Below are positions 30,380 through 40,144 of a stretch of 64,000 nucleotides of DNA, one piece after another (the stretch's first letter is position 1; each line of letters starts with the position of its first letter). Position numbers and translations under genes: made by a program. Origin of the DNA: SHZI01 sp963802215 (lineage in GTDB: Bacteria; Pseudomonadota; Gammaproteobacteria; Steroidobacterales; GCA-2729495); contig CAWDHQ010000001.1 in assembly GCA_963802215.1 (NCBI GenBank), positions 2,046,001 to 2,110,000 on the forward strand. Direction: 5' to 3'. The notes under the pieces are model-generated. The model was not told the DNA's origin and did no database searches. It was given only the letters and a program-made list of their open reading frames with translations.

Positions 30380-30863
30380 ACGAGAGGAGTTCCTCGCGGG
30401 GGTTCAACGCGTCCTCGATCAGGTCCTCGATAGCCTCCAGGTCCGGGATCAGCGGGTACTCGTTGATCATCCGGATCTGGCAAATCACGGGCCCGTTCTC
30501 GGGCCAGGCCTGGCGGGCAGCGGGCTGCACCACTTCCCGGTTCACCCGCACGAGCTGCGGGAAGCCTTCGGTCAGCACGCCAAAGTAACCGCTGGAGAGC
30601 CGGCCGCCAATGGCGGAGAGGATCGCTACACGCGTTCGCCCCCCGGGCTCGACCGGCGTCAGGCCCGCCAGCTCCTCGAAGGAGATAACCGGCACCCGGT
30701 GCCCGTTCCAGGCTATGTGGCCCCGGAACCAGTTCGGCACCGCGTCGTCGGCGTGCAAGGGAGCATAGCGGACCACCTCGGCCACGCAGGCACGGGGCAC
30801 GATCAGGCGCTCCTGGTTGAGGGGCACCAGCAGGCTGTAGAGCTCGTCGTTGGCGGAGGTCAT
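30378..30863 (-). CDS. chpC: CheW-like adaptor ChpC
   Basis: 161 aa. The CheW fold is shown by ELYSLLVPLNQERLIVPRAC, FRGHIAWNGHRVPVISFEEL and a final PLIPDLEAIEDLIEDAL. As the last gene after chpA it corresponds to ChpC, an accessory adaptor of the Pil-Chp pathway. I chose the ATG at 30863, 10 bases after the chpA stop; an earlier in-frame ATG at 30884 would overlap chpA. Its stop codon is supplied by the edge of the 47-bp palindrome. Confidence 0.82.
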   Translation of the reverse strand: MTSANDELYSLLVPLNQERLIVPRACVAEVVRYAPLHADDAVPNWFRGHIAWNGHRVPVISFEELAGLTPVEPGGRTRVAILSAIGGRLSSGYFGVLTEGFPQLVRVNREVVQPAARQAWPENGPVICQIRMINEYPLIPDLEAIEDLIEDALNPREELLS

Positions 30864-30873
30864 GGCTCTGTGC

Positions 30874-33800
30874 TCACCGGGCAACCAGCTGGTGCTGGAC
30901 GGCCTCCAGCAGCTCGCGCTCCTGGTAGGGCTTGCCCAGGTAATCGTTGACCCCGATCTCGATGGCCCGGGCCCGGTGCTTCTCGCTCACGCGGGACGTG
31001 ACCATGATGATCGGTACCTTCGCCAGCCCGGAGTCGTTGCGGACGTGGCGGGCAAACTCGTAGCCGTCCATGCGCGGCATTTCCACGTCGAGCAGGATAA
31101 TGTCGGGGCGATGGTCCTGGAGAACGGTGATGGCCTCGACGCCGTCCTTGGCCGTGACCACGCGGAATCCGTTCCGCTCCAGCAGGCGCTGGGTCACGCG
31201 GCGCATGGTGATCGAGTCGTCCACCACCAGGGCAACCGTCTGCTTCTGCTCGGGCTCGGCCGCCGGCGCGGGCATGTCCGGCGACGGACGCGATGAACGG
31301 ACCAGGGCGCCCACGTCGAGAATGACGACGATGCGCCCGTCCCCGAGGATGGTGGCGCCGGATATGCCGCGGATCGTCGCCAGCTGCGCACCGACGGGCT
31401 TCACGACGATCTCCCGGCTGTCCTGCATCTCGTCGGTGATGAGCGCCGTGGAATTCTCGCCGGCACGGACCAGGATGATGGAGACACGCTCCTGCTCGTC
31501 GGGCAGTCGCGAAGGGCCGAGGCCCAGGAACTGCCCGAGGTGGCGGAAGAAATAGCGCTGCCCGCCATACTCGATGGATGGCTCGGGTCGCGCCATGCGC
31601 TCCTCGAACTCGGTGCGGGCGATGCGGATGATGCCTTCCACCGTCGGCAGCGGCAGCGCGTAGAGCTCGGGTCCGGCGCGTACGATCAGGGCCTGGGTCA
31701 CGGCCAGCGTAAAGGGCAGGCGCAACGTGAACGTGGTGCCCTTACCGCGCTGGGAGGCGATGGACAGCGTGCCACCGAGCTTCGCCACCTGGTTTGCCAC
31801 CACGTCCATCCCAATGCCGCGACCGGCAGCCTGGGTGAGCTGGTCTGCCGTACTGAAGCCTGAGCGCAGTATGAACTGCATGGCCTCCTCGTCGGTCAGC
31901 GCGGCCTCCCGGCTGACGAAGCCGAGCTCGACAGCCTTGCGCCGGATGGCGAGCACATCGAGCCCCCGACCGTCGTCGGCGATGTCGATGACGACCTCGG
32001 CGCCCTCGCGCCGGATGGCGATGCGTATCGCGCCCGCGGGCGGCTTGCCCATCACCTCGCGCTCGGCGGGCGATTCGAGGCCGTGGATCACCGCGTTGCG
32101 GAGCATGTGCTCGAAGGGCGGCAGCATCTTCTCGAGGACCTGCCGGTCCAGGTCGCCACTGCCGACGATGCTCAGCTCGGCCAGCTTGCCCTGGTCCTTC
32201 GCCGTCTGGCGCACCAGGCGGGCGAGCCGGGAACCGTGCTGGTCGAAGGGCACCATGCGGGTGCGCATCAGCTGGTCCTGCAGCTCCGTGGTGGTCCGGG
32301 CCTGCTGCACCAGCAGCCCTTCCGTGTCGGCGCTCAGGTTGTGGAGCAGGTCCTTGATGCTGCTCACGTCGCTGGCCGTCTCGGCGAGGCCCCGCGACAG
32401 CTGCTGAATGCTGGAGTACCGGTCCAGCTCCAGAGGGTCGAACTCTGATTCCTTCCGCGGCTCAGCCTGGTGGCGGTGCAGGATCTGGGCCTCTGTCTCG
32501 ATCTCCAGCTTGCGCAACTGGTCGCGCAGCCGGACGACGGTCTGGTTGAGTTCGTCCAGGTTGAACTGGATCTGGGAGAGCTGCTGCGTCAGGCGGGAGT
32601 TGGCGATGCTGATCTCGCCGGCGCCGTTCAGCAGCTGCTCCAGCAGGCTGGCATCCACGCGCGCAAAATCCCTGGGCTCGGCCGCACGCTCGCGGACAGC
32701 CGCCGGCCGGGGCGGCTCGGCGTCGGACAGCGGGAGTGGCGTGACAGGCAGGAGTTCCGCGGGCGGCTTGAGCGCCGGTGGCGCCTCGAGTTCCCGCGCC
32801 AGTTCGCCCAGGCGCTCGAGCGCGGGCGGAATGGACGGCGCGAGTGGGGGCAACGCCGGCGCCGGCGGCAGAACCGGCTCCAGGTCGGACAACAGGACTT
32901 CCGGCAGGACCTCGTCGGGCACCCCCGGAGCTTCGGCAAATTCCGTCTGGGCCAGCTCAGGTTCGAGCTCCAGTTCGAGTTCGGGCTCAGGCTCAGGCGC
33001 CGGCTCAGGTTCCAGTTCAGGTTCAGGTTCAGGTTCGAGTTCGAGTTCGAGTTCGGGCTCGGGTGCCGGTTCCGGTGCGGGCACGGACTCGAGCGGGGCG
33101 GCGGCTTCCGCCACGGGCTCGGCCGCAGGCGCCGCGTCACCGCGCAGCGCGGCCCCAAGGCGAGCCGTCAGGGCGGGCGACGGCGACGCCGCGATGCCGG
33201 CCGGGATCTCGTCGCGCAGGACGTGCAACTCATCCAGGGCTGCCTGGACCAGCCCGTAGGTGTCTGTATCGCGCGGCAGAAGCCCGTCTGCCATGCGCAG
33301 CAGCAGTGTCTCGAGGTCGTGGCTGAGGTCGCCCATGGCAAACAGGCCGGCCATGCGCGCGCCGCCCTTCAGCGTGTGGAGCCCGCGTTGCAGCTCCGCC
33401 AGCGCCCGCGCTTCATCCTGGCGGGCAGCCAGGCGTGCCACGGCGAGGTCGCAGCTCTCGAGGATCTCGCTGGCCTCGTCCGCAAAGATCGCAGCGACTT
33501 CAGCATCCCAGCCCGCAGTGGTCCCGACGGCGGCCAACTCAGACTCGGCCGCGGGTTCCGGTTCCAGCTCTGCCTCCGGCTCCGGCACCGGCTCCAGCTC
33601 CGGCTCCGGCTCCGGTGAGCGTTCGAGCTGGAGCTCCGGCTCGGACTCCAGATCGGCAGCCGGTTCCAGTTCGAGTCCGGCGTCCCCCAGGTCCATTTCG
33701 CTGACATCGAAGGCCTCGGTCAGGTCCATGCCGGGCTCCGGGGGCTCGGCATCGAGCTGGCCGGACGCGGGCGATGCCGACCAGGGCGAGACCTCCAACG

Positions 33801-36800
33801 CTTCGTCGGACGCCGCGGCGAAGTCCTGCTCCGAGAGCATGGGGATGGGCATGGAAGCCGTGCCGCTGTCCACCGATTCCGCCGAAAGCGCGGCGGCGCG
33901 TTCGCCGGCCTGGGCGACGAGGTCATGCAGCCGGCCCGTGAGGGAATGAACTGCGGCCTGCACTTCGGCAGCCTCGGCCGGGGACGGGGGCTCCGGCAGG
34001 CGGAGCTGCTCGACGATCCGGGCAACGATGGCGGCAGTCTCGCCGGTCGCCGCGATGACCGCCGCGTCCGCCGGCAGGCGGGCCGTGTGCAGCACGCCCA
34101 TGAGTTCATTCAGCGGGGCTGCCACCTCCACCGCGGCCATCACGCCGGCCATGGTGAGGCTGCCATGGAGGGTGTGGCAGGCGCGGAAGATGCGTTCGGG
34201 CAGGGGCTGGGACACAGCCTCGCCGGCTTTCGTCACGAACTCCCGTATGGCGCCCAGGTGCACCGCCACCTCGCGGGAAAGAATATCGAGCAGTACCGGG
34301 TCCATGGCAGGCGCGGGCGCCGGCGAGAGTGACGGCACCATGAGCGTGGCGTCGTCGGGACCCAACGTCAGTGGCGGCAAATGAGCCACCAGCGTGGCGT
34401 CGTTCGGACCGAGCACGAGGGTGGGAACGGACTTGGGCGGAATGTGCGGCGGCAGCCTCGCGACCAGTGTCTCGTCCGTGGCGGCTGGCGGCCGTTCTGG
34501 AGCGGGCGGCGGTGCCAGTACGCCGTCCAGCTCGATCGCCGGCAGCACCTCGGTCGCGTCGCCACTGTCGGCGGCCGCATCGGCCTCGACGGGGGCCACG
34601 GGGCGGCCTAGTTCAACCGCCTCCGCCATCAGCGCGCGAATGTCACTGGCCGGCGTGGCCCCGACTTCCAGCTGCTCGAGCAGTTCCGCGACGGCGGGAA
34701 TGGCCCGCCGCAGGTAACTGACCAGCGGGGGCGAGCGCGGGACGGTGCCGTCGATGACGCGGTTCAGGAGTTGCTCGACGCTCCAGCAGTACTCGCCGAT
34801 CAGCTCGGCGCCCACCATGCGGCCGCTGCCCTTCAGGGTGTGGAAGGCGCGGCGCACCGTGAGCAACGACTCGCGCTCGCCCTCGTCGATCTCCCAGGCC
34901 GGGAAATGCACATTGATGGCTTCAATGGCCTCCCGCGCCTCCTCGATGAAGAGCTCGAGGATGTCGGGGTCGATGTTCTGTCCTGTGTCGGCCACCACCG
35001 GCCGGTCGGCCGAGGGACCCTGGTAGCCCGGGGCCCAGCCAGCCGCGGGACCTGCGGGAGCCGGCGGCACCGCCACTTCGGGCAGCGGGAAGTCGACGTC
35101 GATCCCGCCGCCCGGCCGGTCGATCACCAGCGTGGCGGGCAGGTCCTCGCGCGACACGCGGCCGGTGGCCTCGAGATCCGTGCAGACCGCCGGCGCCGGC
35201 AGCACCAGCGCATCGAGCGACCGGGCGGCGTTGTCGAGCATCCACCCCGGCTCACGCCGGCCCGCCTGGAGCGTCTCCATGTAGTACTCGAGGCTGACGA
35301 TGGCGTCGGCCAGTCGTTCGAGTGCAGCGCGGGCCTCCGGCCCGGCCCCGCGCTGGACGACCTCGCTGGCCGCCGCGGCGATGCGCTCGGCAACGCGTCC
35401 GGCGCGCTCCTTCTCGACGATCAGCAGGGCGGCCGTGATGCCCCGGAGCAGCGCCGGAATGGAGTCGAGCGCGGAGCCGTCGCCAGAACGCTCAGTGACC
35501 AGGCTGATGGCCTCCTTCACGCGGGCGAGGTTGGCTAGGCATTCGCGCATGACGGCCTGGGTCACCACGATGCGGTCCGCGTCGTCGTGCTCCGCCGGCG
35601 TGGCGGCACCGGCCGGGCTGTCCGGCGCGATCAGGCCGATCAGCTGGTGCTCGAGCCGGTCCTCCACCTCCAGCAACGCAGTGGCCATTGCAACCAGCGT
35701 GGGTTCGTCGGGCTGCTCGTTGCCGGCGATCAGCGCCTCGAGCTCGGCGCGCCGTGTCTGCACGGCCTCGCGCAGTTCGCCCAGGCCGAGCACGCCCAGC
35801 GTGTCGCCGATCTTCTTCAGCAGGTCGATCTGCGGCGCCAGCTCCTCCACGCGCTCCATGCCGGTGCGCACGTAGATGTCGAGCACATCCTTGACCCGGG
35901 CCAGGTCCTCCCGGATCGCCGCCGCCACCGTCTGCATGAGCTTGACGCTCGGCGCCGCGAGGCTCTGGCGGGCCACTTCGATCTGCTCGTCGCCCGGAAT
36001 CAGGCCGGACAGGTTGAAGGCCTCGCGGATGGCGGCGATGCGCGGGCCGGAGCTGGTAGCCCTGGCGACGTAATAGAGGAGGTTGTTGACGAGGTCGACA
36101 GGCGGCTGGGCAGCGAACTTGCGCTCGCCCTGGGTCTGGAGCCGCTTCATTTCCCGGTCGGCCTGGCCGATGAGGCGCTTCACCGAGACGCCCGCCTCGA
36201 GCCCCCGGTCGGCCAGCGCCTCGAGCACGCCGCCCGTGACCCACCACAACTGGTGGACCACGTCGCTGCTGGCGGCGGCCTCCAGCCGGTTCACGACATC
36301 CTGCAGGCGGGCTAGTGAATCGCTCCCGCCCTCGCCGCGGATCCAGCCGAGCAATGCCAGCTGGAAGCGGGGCCGGAGTACCTTCGCCAGCGCAGCCGCA
36401 TCCGCGGGCGCGGCCTCACCTGCGCCAGCAGGCCGCGCCGGAGCGGGCGCGCGGGCCGCCGCCGGGCCCCGGGGACCCGCTCCGCCGGCGCCCAGCGCCC
36501 CGGGCGCAATGTTCAGGAGGAGCAGCGTGCTCTCGGAAAGCAGGGGCCGACCCCGCGCAGCGCGCAGGTCGTTGAGCAGGGGCAGCAGGACGAGTGGAAC
36601 GTCGCGCCCGCCGTCCCGAATGCGCTCCACGTAGGCAGGGAGCTGGACGGCGGCCCGGGACAACGCCTCGATGCCGTCGTCGGTCTGCACATCCCGTCGC
36701 GATTTCATCAGGTGCCGGCAGGTCTGCTCCATCTCCTCGGCGAGCAGGCTGGCACCCCACGTCTCCGTGATCTGGAGCACGCCCCGGGCCGTGTGCAGCA

Positions 36801-36975
36801 AGCCCGCGCAACGCTCCAGCGGCTGGTTGCCCACCTCGCCCTCCGCGTACTGCTCCAGGGCGGCGCGTGCCTCGTTCAGGGTAACGGCCAGCTCGTCGGC
36901 AACGAGCAGCAGGGGCTCCCGGACCGGATCGATGGGGCCGCCTGGAGCGATACCGGGCTCGGGAAATGCGGCCAC
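30874..36975 (-). CDS. chpA: ChpA-type hybrid chemotaxis histidine kinase
   Basis: 2033 aa. An N-terminal helical region (residues 1-650, FimL/CheA-P1-like without a clear phospho-His) precedes three Hpt domains with canonical histidines: FHTLKGSGRM (H712), CHTLHGSLTM (H934) and LHTLKGGARM (H1200). Pro/Glu/Leu-rich linkers lie near 1110-1150 and 1280-1350. Then come the CheA dimerisation helix, the kinase domain (NAVIHGLE, DIADDGRGLD, GRGIGMDVV), a CheW-like domain and a receiver (VALVVDDSITMRR, ILLDVEMPRMDGYE). Pseudomonas ChpA, which controls twitching motility and cAMP, has the same plan with more Hpt-like domains. It starts 2 bases after pilJ ends. Confidence 0.92.
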   Translation of the reverse strand: MAAFPEPGIAPGGPIDPVREPLLLVADELAVTLNEARAALEQYAEGEVGNQPLERCAGLLHTARGVLQITETWGASLLAEEMEQTCRHLMKSRRDVQTDDGIEALSRAAVQLPAYVERIRDGGRDVPLVLLPLLNDLRAARGRPLLSESTLLLLNIAPGALGAGGAGPRGPAAARAPAPARPAGAGEAAPADAAALAKVLRPRFQLALLGWIRGEGGSDSLARLQDVVNRLEAAASSDVVHQLWWVTGGVLEALADRGLEAGVSVKRLIGQADREMKRLQTQGERKFAAQPPVDLVNNLLYYVARATSSGPRIAAIREAFNLSGLIPGDEQIEVARQSLAAPSVKLMQTVAAAIREDLARVKDVLDIYVRTGMERVEELAPQIDLLKKIGDTLGVLGLGELREAVQTRRAELEALIAGNEQPDEPTLVAMATALLEVEDRLEHQLIGLIAPDSPAGAATPAEHDDADRIVVTQAVMRECLANLARVKEAISLVTERSGDGSALDSIPALLRGITAALLIVEKERAGRVAERIAAAASEVVQRGAGPEARAALERLADAIVSLEYYMETLQAGRREPGWMLDNAARSLDALVLPAPAVCTDLEATGRVSREDLPATLVIDRPGGGIDVDFPLPEVAVPPAPAGPAAGWAPGYQGPSADRPVVADTGQNIDPDILELFIEEAREAIEAINVHFPAWEIDEGERESLLTVRRAFHTLKGSGRMVGAELIGEYCWSVEQLLNRVIDGTVPRSPPLVSYLRRAIPAVAELLEQLEVGATPASDIRALMAEAVELGRPVAPVEADAAADSGDATEVLPAIELDGVLAPPPAPERPPAATDETLVARLPPHIPPKSVPTLVLGPNDATLVAHLPPLTLGPDDATLMVPSLSPAPAPAMDPVLLDILSREVAVHLGAIREFVTKAGEAVSQPLPERIFRACHTLHGSLTMAGVMAAVEVAAPLNELMGVLHTARLPADAAVIAATGETAAIVARIVEQLRLPEPPSPAEAAEVQAAVHSLTGRLHDLVAQAGERAAALSAESVDSGTASMPIPMLSEQDFAAASDEALEVSPWSASPASGQLDAEPPEPGMDLTEAFDVSEMDLGDAGLELEPAADLESEPELQLERSPEPEPELEPVPEPEAELEPEPAAESELAAVGTTAGWDAEVAAIFADEASEILESCDLAVARLAARQDEARALAELQRGLHTLKGGARMAGLFAMGDLSHDLETLLLRMADGLLPRDTDTYGLVQAALDELHVLRDEIPAGIAASPSPALTARLGAALRGDAAPAAEPVAEAAAPLESVPAPEPAPEPELELELEPEPEPELEPEPAPEPEPELELELEPELAQTEFAEAPGVPDEVLPEVLLSDLEPVLPPAPALPPLAPSIPPALERLGELARELEAPPALKPPAELLPVTPLPLSDAEPPRPAAVRERAAEPRDFARVDASLLEQLLNGAGEISIANSRLTQQLSQIQFNLDELNQTVVRLRDQLRKLEIETEAQILHRHQAEPRKESEFDPLELDRYSSIQQLSRGLAETASDVSSIKDLLHNLSADTEGLLVQQARTTTELQDQLMRTRMVPFDQHGSRLARLVRQTAKDQGKLAELSIVGSGDLDRQVLEKMLPPFEHMLRNAVIHGLESPAEREVMGKPPAGAIRIAIRREGAEVVIDIADDGRGLDVLAIRRKAVELGFVSREAALTDEEAMQFILRSGFSTADQLTQAAGRGIGMDVVANQVAKLGGTLSIASQRGKGTTFTLRLPFTLAVTQALIVRAGPELYALPLPTVEGIIRIARTEFEERMARPEPSIEYGGQRYFFRHLGQFLGLGPSRLPDEQERVSIILVRAGENSTALITDEMQDSREIVVKPVGAQLATIRGISGATILGDGRIVVILDVGALVRSSRPSPDMPAPAAEPEQKQTVALVVDDSITMRRVTQRLLERNGFRVVTAKDGVEAITVLQDHRPDIILLDVEMPRMDGYEFARHVRNDSGLAKVPIIMVTSRVSEKHRARAIEIGVNDYLGKPYQERELLEAVQHQLVAR

Positions 36976-36977
36976 GA

Positions 36978-39113
36978 TCAGGCGGTGCGCTTGCTCACGA
37001 AGGACACCGGCTCGTCGTACCGGACGGTCCGGGCGTGCGGCTCAGCCGCCTCGCCCTGGGAAGCCTCCGGCGACTCGTCGGGCACGCCGGGGTCGAAGAC
37101 CTCCCCCGGGTCGGACAACGCGGGAAACTTGCCGGACAGGCCGCTGACTGCGGAGCGCGGCGTTGCCGAGGTGACCGGGGGCAGGCGGAAGCCGGCGACG
37201 GACCGGCGCAGCTGCGTGGCGAGCTCGGCGAGCTTGCTGATGGCACTGGTGGTCGCGCTGGTATTGGCTGCGGTCTCGGAATTGATCTCCTGCAGCACAT
37301 CCATGCTGCGGGTGACGGCCCCCGCCGCCTTGCCCTGCTCCCGGGCGGAGCTGGAGATGTTCTGGACCAGCGCCGCAATCTGGTTGGACACCTGCTCGAT
37401 CTCCTCGAGTGCCGCGCCGGCGTTCTCGGCCAGCAGCGCGCCGCCGACCACGTCGGTGGTGCTGCGCTCCATGGAGACGATGGCCTCGTTGGTGTCCGCC
37501 TGGATCGTGCGCACCAGGAACTCGATCTGCTTCGTCGCGTTGGCCGATCGCTCGGCGAGGCGCTGCACCTCGTCGGCCACGACGGCAAAACCGCGGCCGG
37601 CCTCCCCGGCCATGGACGCCTGGATGGCGGCGTTCAGCGCGAGGATGTTGGTCTGGTCGGCGATGTCGTTGATCAGCTCGACGATGTTGCCGATCTCCTG
37701 GGAGCTCTCGCCCAGGCGCTTGATGCGCTTGGACGTCTCCTGGATGGTCTCCCGGATGGCGTTCATGCCTTCGATCGTGCGGCGCACGGCATCGCCGCCC
37801 TTGTGGGCCACGTCCACCGAGTGGCGGGCCACGTCGGAGGAGCGCTCGGCGTTGCCGGAAACCTCCTCGATGGACGAGGCCATCCGGCTGATCGCCCGGG
37901 ACGCCGACTCGATCTGCTTGGACTGGGCTTCGCTGGCCGCCGCGAGCTGGCGGGCAGAGCCTTCGGTCTGCTTCGCCGCCCCGTCGACGAGGATCGCGCT
38001 CTCGTTGATGGTGGTCACCAGCTCCCGGAGGGCCTCGATCGCGTAGTTGATGGAGTCGGCAATGGCGCCGGTGATGTCCTCGGTGACCGTCGCGTGCACC
38101 GTGAGGTCGCCATCCGCCAGGCTGCTCATCTCGTCGAGGAGGGTCAGGATGGCCTGCTGGTTCCGCTCGCTTTGCGCTGTCTGCTGGGCAGCCGCCCGGC
38201 GCGTGTCAGCCACGCGCCGGTAGATCCACACCATCGCCAGCGCCAGGGCAATGGCCAGGGCGAGCAGACCGGTGACGACCAGGCTGGACAGGCTCGACGG
38301 CGCGCTGGCTGCGGTTGCCACCACCTCGACGGGCAGCTGGGCCACCAGTCCGTCGAGCTGTTCCATGGACTGGCGCAGGGCCCCGAGGCGGTCGCTGCTG
38401 GCCAGGACGTCCCGCAGGGTCTTGCTGAGGTCCCCCGCTTGCTGGCGCATGCCGTCGAGCGCGCGGATGGCGTCTGCGCCGGCCAGCGCCTTGAGGCCAA
38501 GCTCCGCGTCGCCCTCGCCGAACCCGCGGATGATCTGGGCAATGGCCAGGTCGGCATCGAGCATGGCGGGGCTGCGCGTGTCGGCAGCCACGGTGCCCTG
38601 GGACAGCCCGTGGACGTCGCGGCGCACGCCGTCAGCCAGCGCCCGCAGGCGCTCCAGCTGGGCCATGGCCGCCGGCTGGCCACTGACGGCGCCGGTGGCC
38701 TCCAGCGCATCGATCTGGTCGGTCAGCCGCGGCAGCATTCGGTCAAGGCGATCGGCAGCGGAGCGCAGGCCAACTAGTTCGCCCCGACCCGTCTCGATGG
38801 TGCCGAGGCTCGCGCGAATCTCCTCCAGGCGGCGGCGCGTCTCGTCGTCCACGCCATCCAGGTCAGCCGCGGCGATGCGCCGGTTGGCGGCCGCCAGGCC
38901 GGTGAACGCCTGGGAATCGCCGCGCATTGCACCGGCTGCGAGCCGGTAGGCGGCGTGAGCCTCGGTGTACGCGGTGGCGCCCGGCACGGGGCCCGCGCCC
39001 TGGCCGGCATCGCCGGGCTTCAGGGCAAGGAGCGCGAGGGCCGCGACCAGCACCAGGATCAGTGTGACACCCAGGGTGGGCAAAAGCCGCATTCCGCCAG
39101 ATTGTTCTGTCAT
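36978..39113 (-). CDS. pilJ: Methyl-accepting chemotaxis protein PilJ
   Basis: About 711 aa. One membrane helix near the N-terminus (LLPTLGVTLILVLVAALALL) and a second near residue 300 (SLVVTGLLALAIALALAMVWIY) bound a large periplasmic helical sensor. The cytoplasmic part has HAMP-like and signalling domains with the hairpin tip NDIADQTNILALNAAIQAS and GRGFAVVADEVQRLAERS. PilJ senses pilus state in the Pil-Chp system. I chose the ATG at 39113 (MTEQSGG) 28 bases after pilI; the open frame extends 21 codons further without support. Confidence 0.9.
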   Translation of the reverse strand: MTEQSGGMRLLPTLGVTLILVLVAALALLALKPGDAGQGAGPVPGATAYTEAHAAYRLAAGAMRGDSQAFTGLAAANRRIAAADLDGVDDETRRRLEEIRASLGTIETGRGELVGLRSAADRLDRMLPRLTDQIDALEATGAVSGQPAAMAQLERLRALADGVRRDVHGLSQGTVAADTRSPAMLDADLAIAQIIRGFGEGDAELGLKALAGADAIRALDGMRQQAGDLSKTLRDVLASSDRLGALRQSMEQLDGLVAQLPVEVVATAASAPSSLSSLVVTGLLALAIALALAMVWIYRRVADTRRAAAQQTAQSERNQQAILTLLDEMSSLADGDLTVHATVTEDITGAIADSINYAIEALRELVTTINESAILVDGAAKQTEGSARQLAAASEAQSKQIESASRAISRMASSIEEVSGNAERSSDVARHSVDVAHKGGDAVRRTIEGMNAIRETIQETSKRIKRLGESSQEIGNIVELINDIADQTNILALNAAIQASMAGEAGRGFAVVADEVQRLAERSANATKQIEFLVRTIQADTNEAIVSMERSTTDVVGGALLAENAGAALEEIEQVSNQIAALVQNISSSAREQGKAAGAVTRSMDVLQEINSETAANTSATTSAISKLAELATQLRRSVAGFRLPPVTSATPRSAVSGLSGKFPALSDPGEVFDPGVPDESPEASQGEAAEPHARTVRYDEPVSFVSKRTA

Positions 39114-39141
39114 TGTGGACTCGCTGAGGTGTACGTGTGCT

Positions 39142-39714
39142 TCACTCGCCCGCCGCCCGCTGGAAATCGCGCGCATCCAGCAGCCGGGTCAGGCTGAACA
39201 CCGGCCACACTTCCCCACCGCGGCGGAAGGAGCCGGCCAGAAACCGGTCGGCGCGAATCTTGGTGGCCGGCGCCTCGTCGGCCAGCTCCCGGTCCACGAA
39301 ACGCCGGAACCCAAAGACCTCGTCGACCACGAGGCCGACGGGAAACTCGCTGCTGTTTGCCACCAGGGCCCGCGCGCTGCGCTCGGTGCCGCCGACACCC
39401 GAGCCCAGGAATTCGCGCAGGTCTACCAGCGGCAGCAGGTGCCCGCGGACATTTGCGAGGCCGCGCACCCAGGACTTGGCGCCCGGCACCCGGGTGATGG
39501 CCGGCGGCACCATCAGGACCTCCCGGACCTCGTCCCGCGGCACCACGAAGCGCTCGTTGCCAAGGCGGAAGCCCACGCCCACCCACTCCGCCAGGCCGAC
39601 GTCGTCGCCGTGGGCGCCGGCAGCGGCCGCCCGGCTGCGGCGCTCGATCTCCCGCAGGAGCTCGAACGGGTGCTCCCGTAACGCGCGCAGGCTGCCTTGG
39701 GTGGCGGCGACCAT
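39142..39714 (-). CDS. pilI: CheW-like coupling protein PilI
   Basis: 190 aa. An N-terminal helix (LREHPFELLREIERRSRAA) is followed by the CheW domain: WVGVGFRLGNERFVVPRDEV, RVPGAKSWVRGLANVRGHLL and LVVDEVFGFRRF. It should couple PilJ to the ChpA kinase. It lies 10 bases after pilH and 28 before pilJ, within the operon. Confidence 0.9.
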   Translation of the reverse strand: MVAATQGSLRALREHPFELLREIERRSRAAAAGAHGDDVGLAEWVGVGFRLGNERFVVPRDEVREVLMVPPAITRVPGAKSWVRGLANVRGHLLPLVDLREFLGSGVGGTERSARALVANSSEFPVGLVVDEVFGFRRFVDRELADEAPATKIRADRFLAGSFRRGGEVWPVFSLTRLLDARDFQRAAGE

Positions 39715-39724
39715 CAGCGGTCCT

Positions 39725-40090
39725 TCATCGGTTCAGGGCGTTCCGCACGGCAGTCACGAGGTCAGCGTCGGATACCGGCTTGGTCAGGTAGCTGACCGCG
39801 CCTTGCCTGAGGCCCCAGATCCGGTCGGCCTCCTGGGTCTTGGTGGACACGATCACGATCGGAATCGAGGCGGTCGACGGGTCCTGGGCCAGTTGCCGGG
39901 TGGCCTGGTAACCATTGATACCTGGCATGACGATGTCCATGAGGATCACGTCCGGCGTTCGCTCCCTGGCCAGCCGGAGGGCTTCTTCTCCGTCCTTCGC
40001 CACAAGCGTCTCGAAGCCGTGCTTTTCGAGCGCCCGCGACAGGATGTGCTGGTCCGTGGGCGAATCGTCTGCGATCAGTACCAGTGCCAT
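39725..40090 (-). CDS. pilH: Response regulator PilH
   Basis: 121 aa single receiver domain with no output module. The acidic pocket is ADDSPTD, the phospho-acceptor is in VILMDIVMPG (Asp about residue 52), and the conserved lysine is in YLTKPVSD. In Pseudomonas, PilH opposes or tunes PilG output to the pilus retraction motor (family knowledge). Second gene of the operon. Confidence 0.9.
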   Translation of the reverse strand: MALVLIADDSPTDQHILSRALEKHGFETLVAKDGEEALRLARERTPDVILMDIVMPGINGYQATRQLAQDPSTASIPIVIVSTKTQEADRIWGLRQGAVSYLTKPVSDADLVTAVRNALNR

Positions 40091-40144
40091 ATCCGTTCCT
40101 CGACCCTTCTCGCAGTGGAATGCAACGAGATGGGCGCGCGTCGT

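Noticed and set aside
32940..33080. Possible CRISPR-like or tandem regulatory array
   Set aside because: The repeats are in-frame hexamer codon repeats of the chpA linker, with no spacers or cas genes.
32470..33618. Plus-strand open frame of 382 codons rich in Arg/Gln
   Set aside because: It is the antisense shadow of chpA, kept open by the repetitive Pro/Glu codons.
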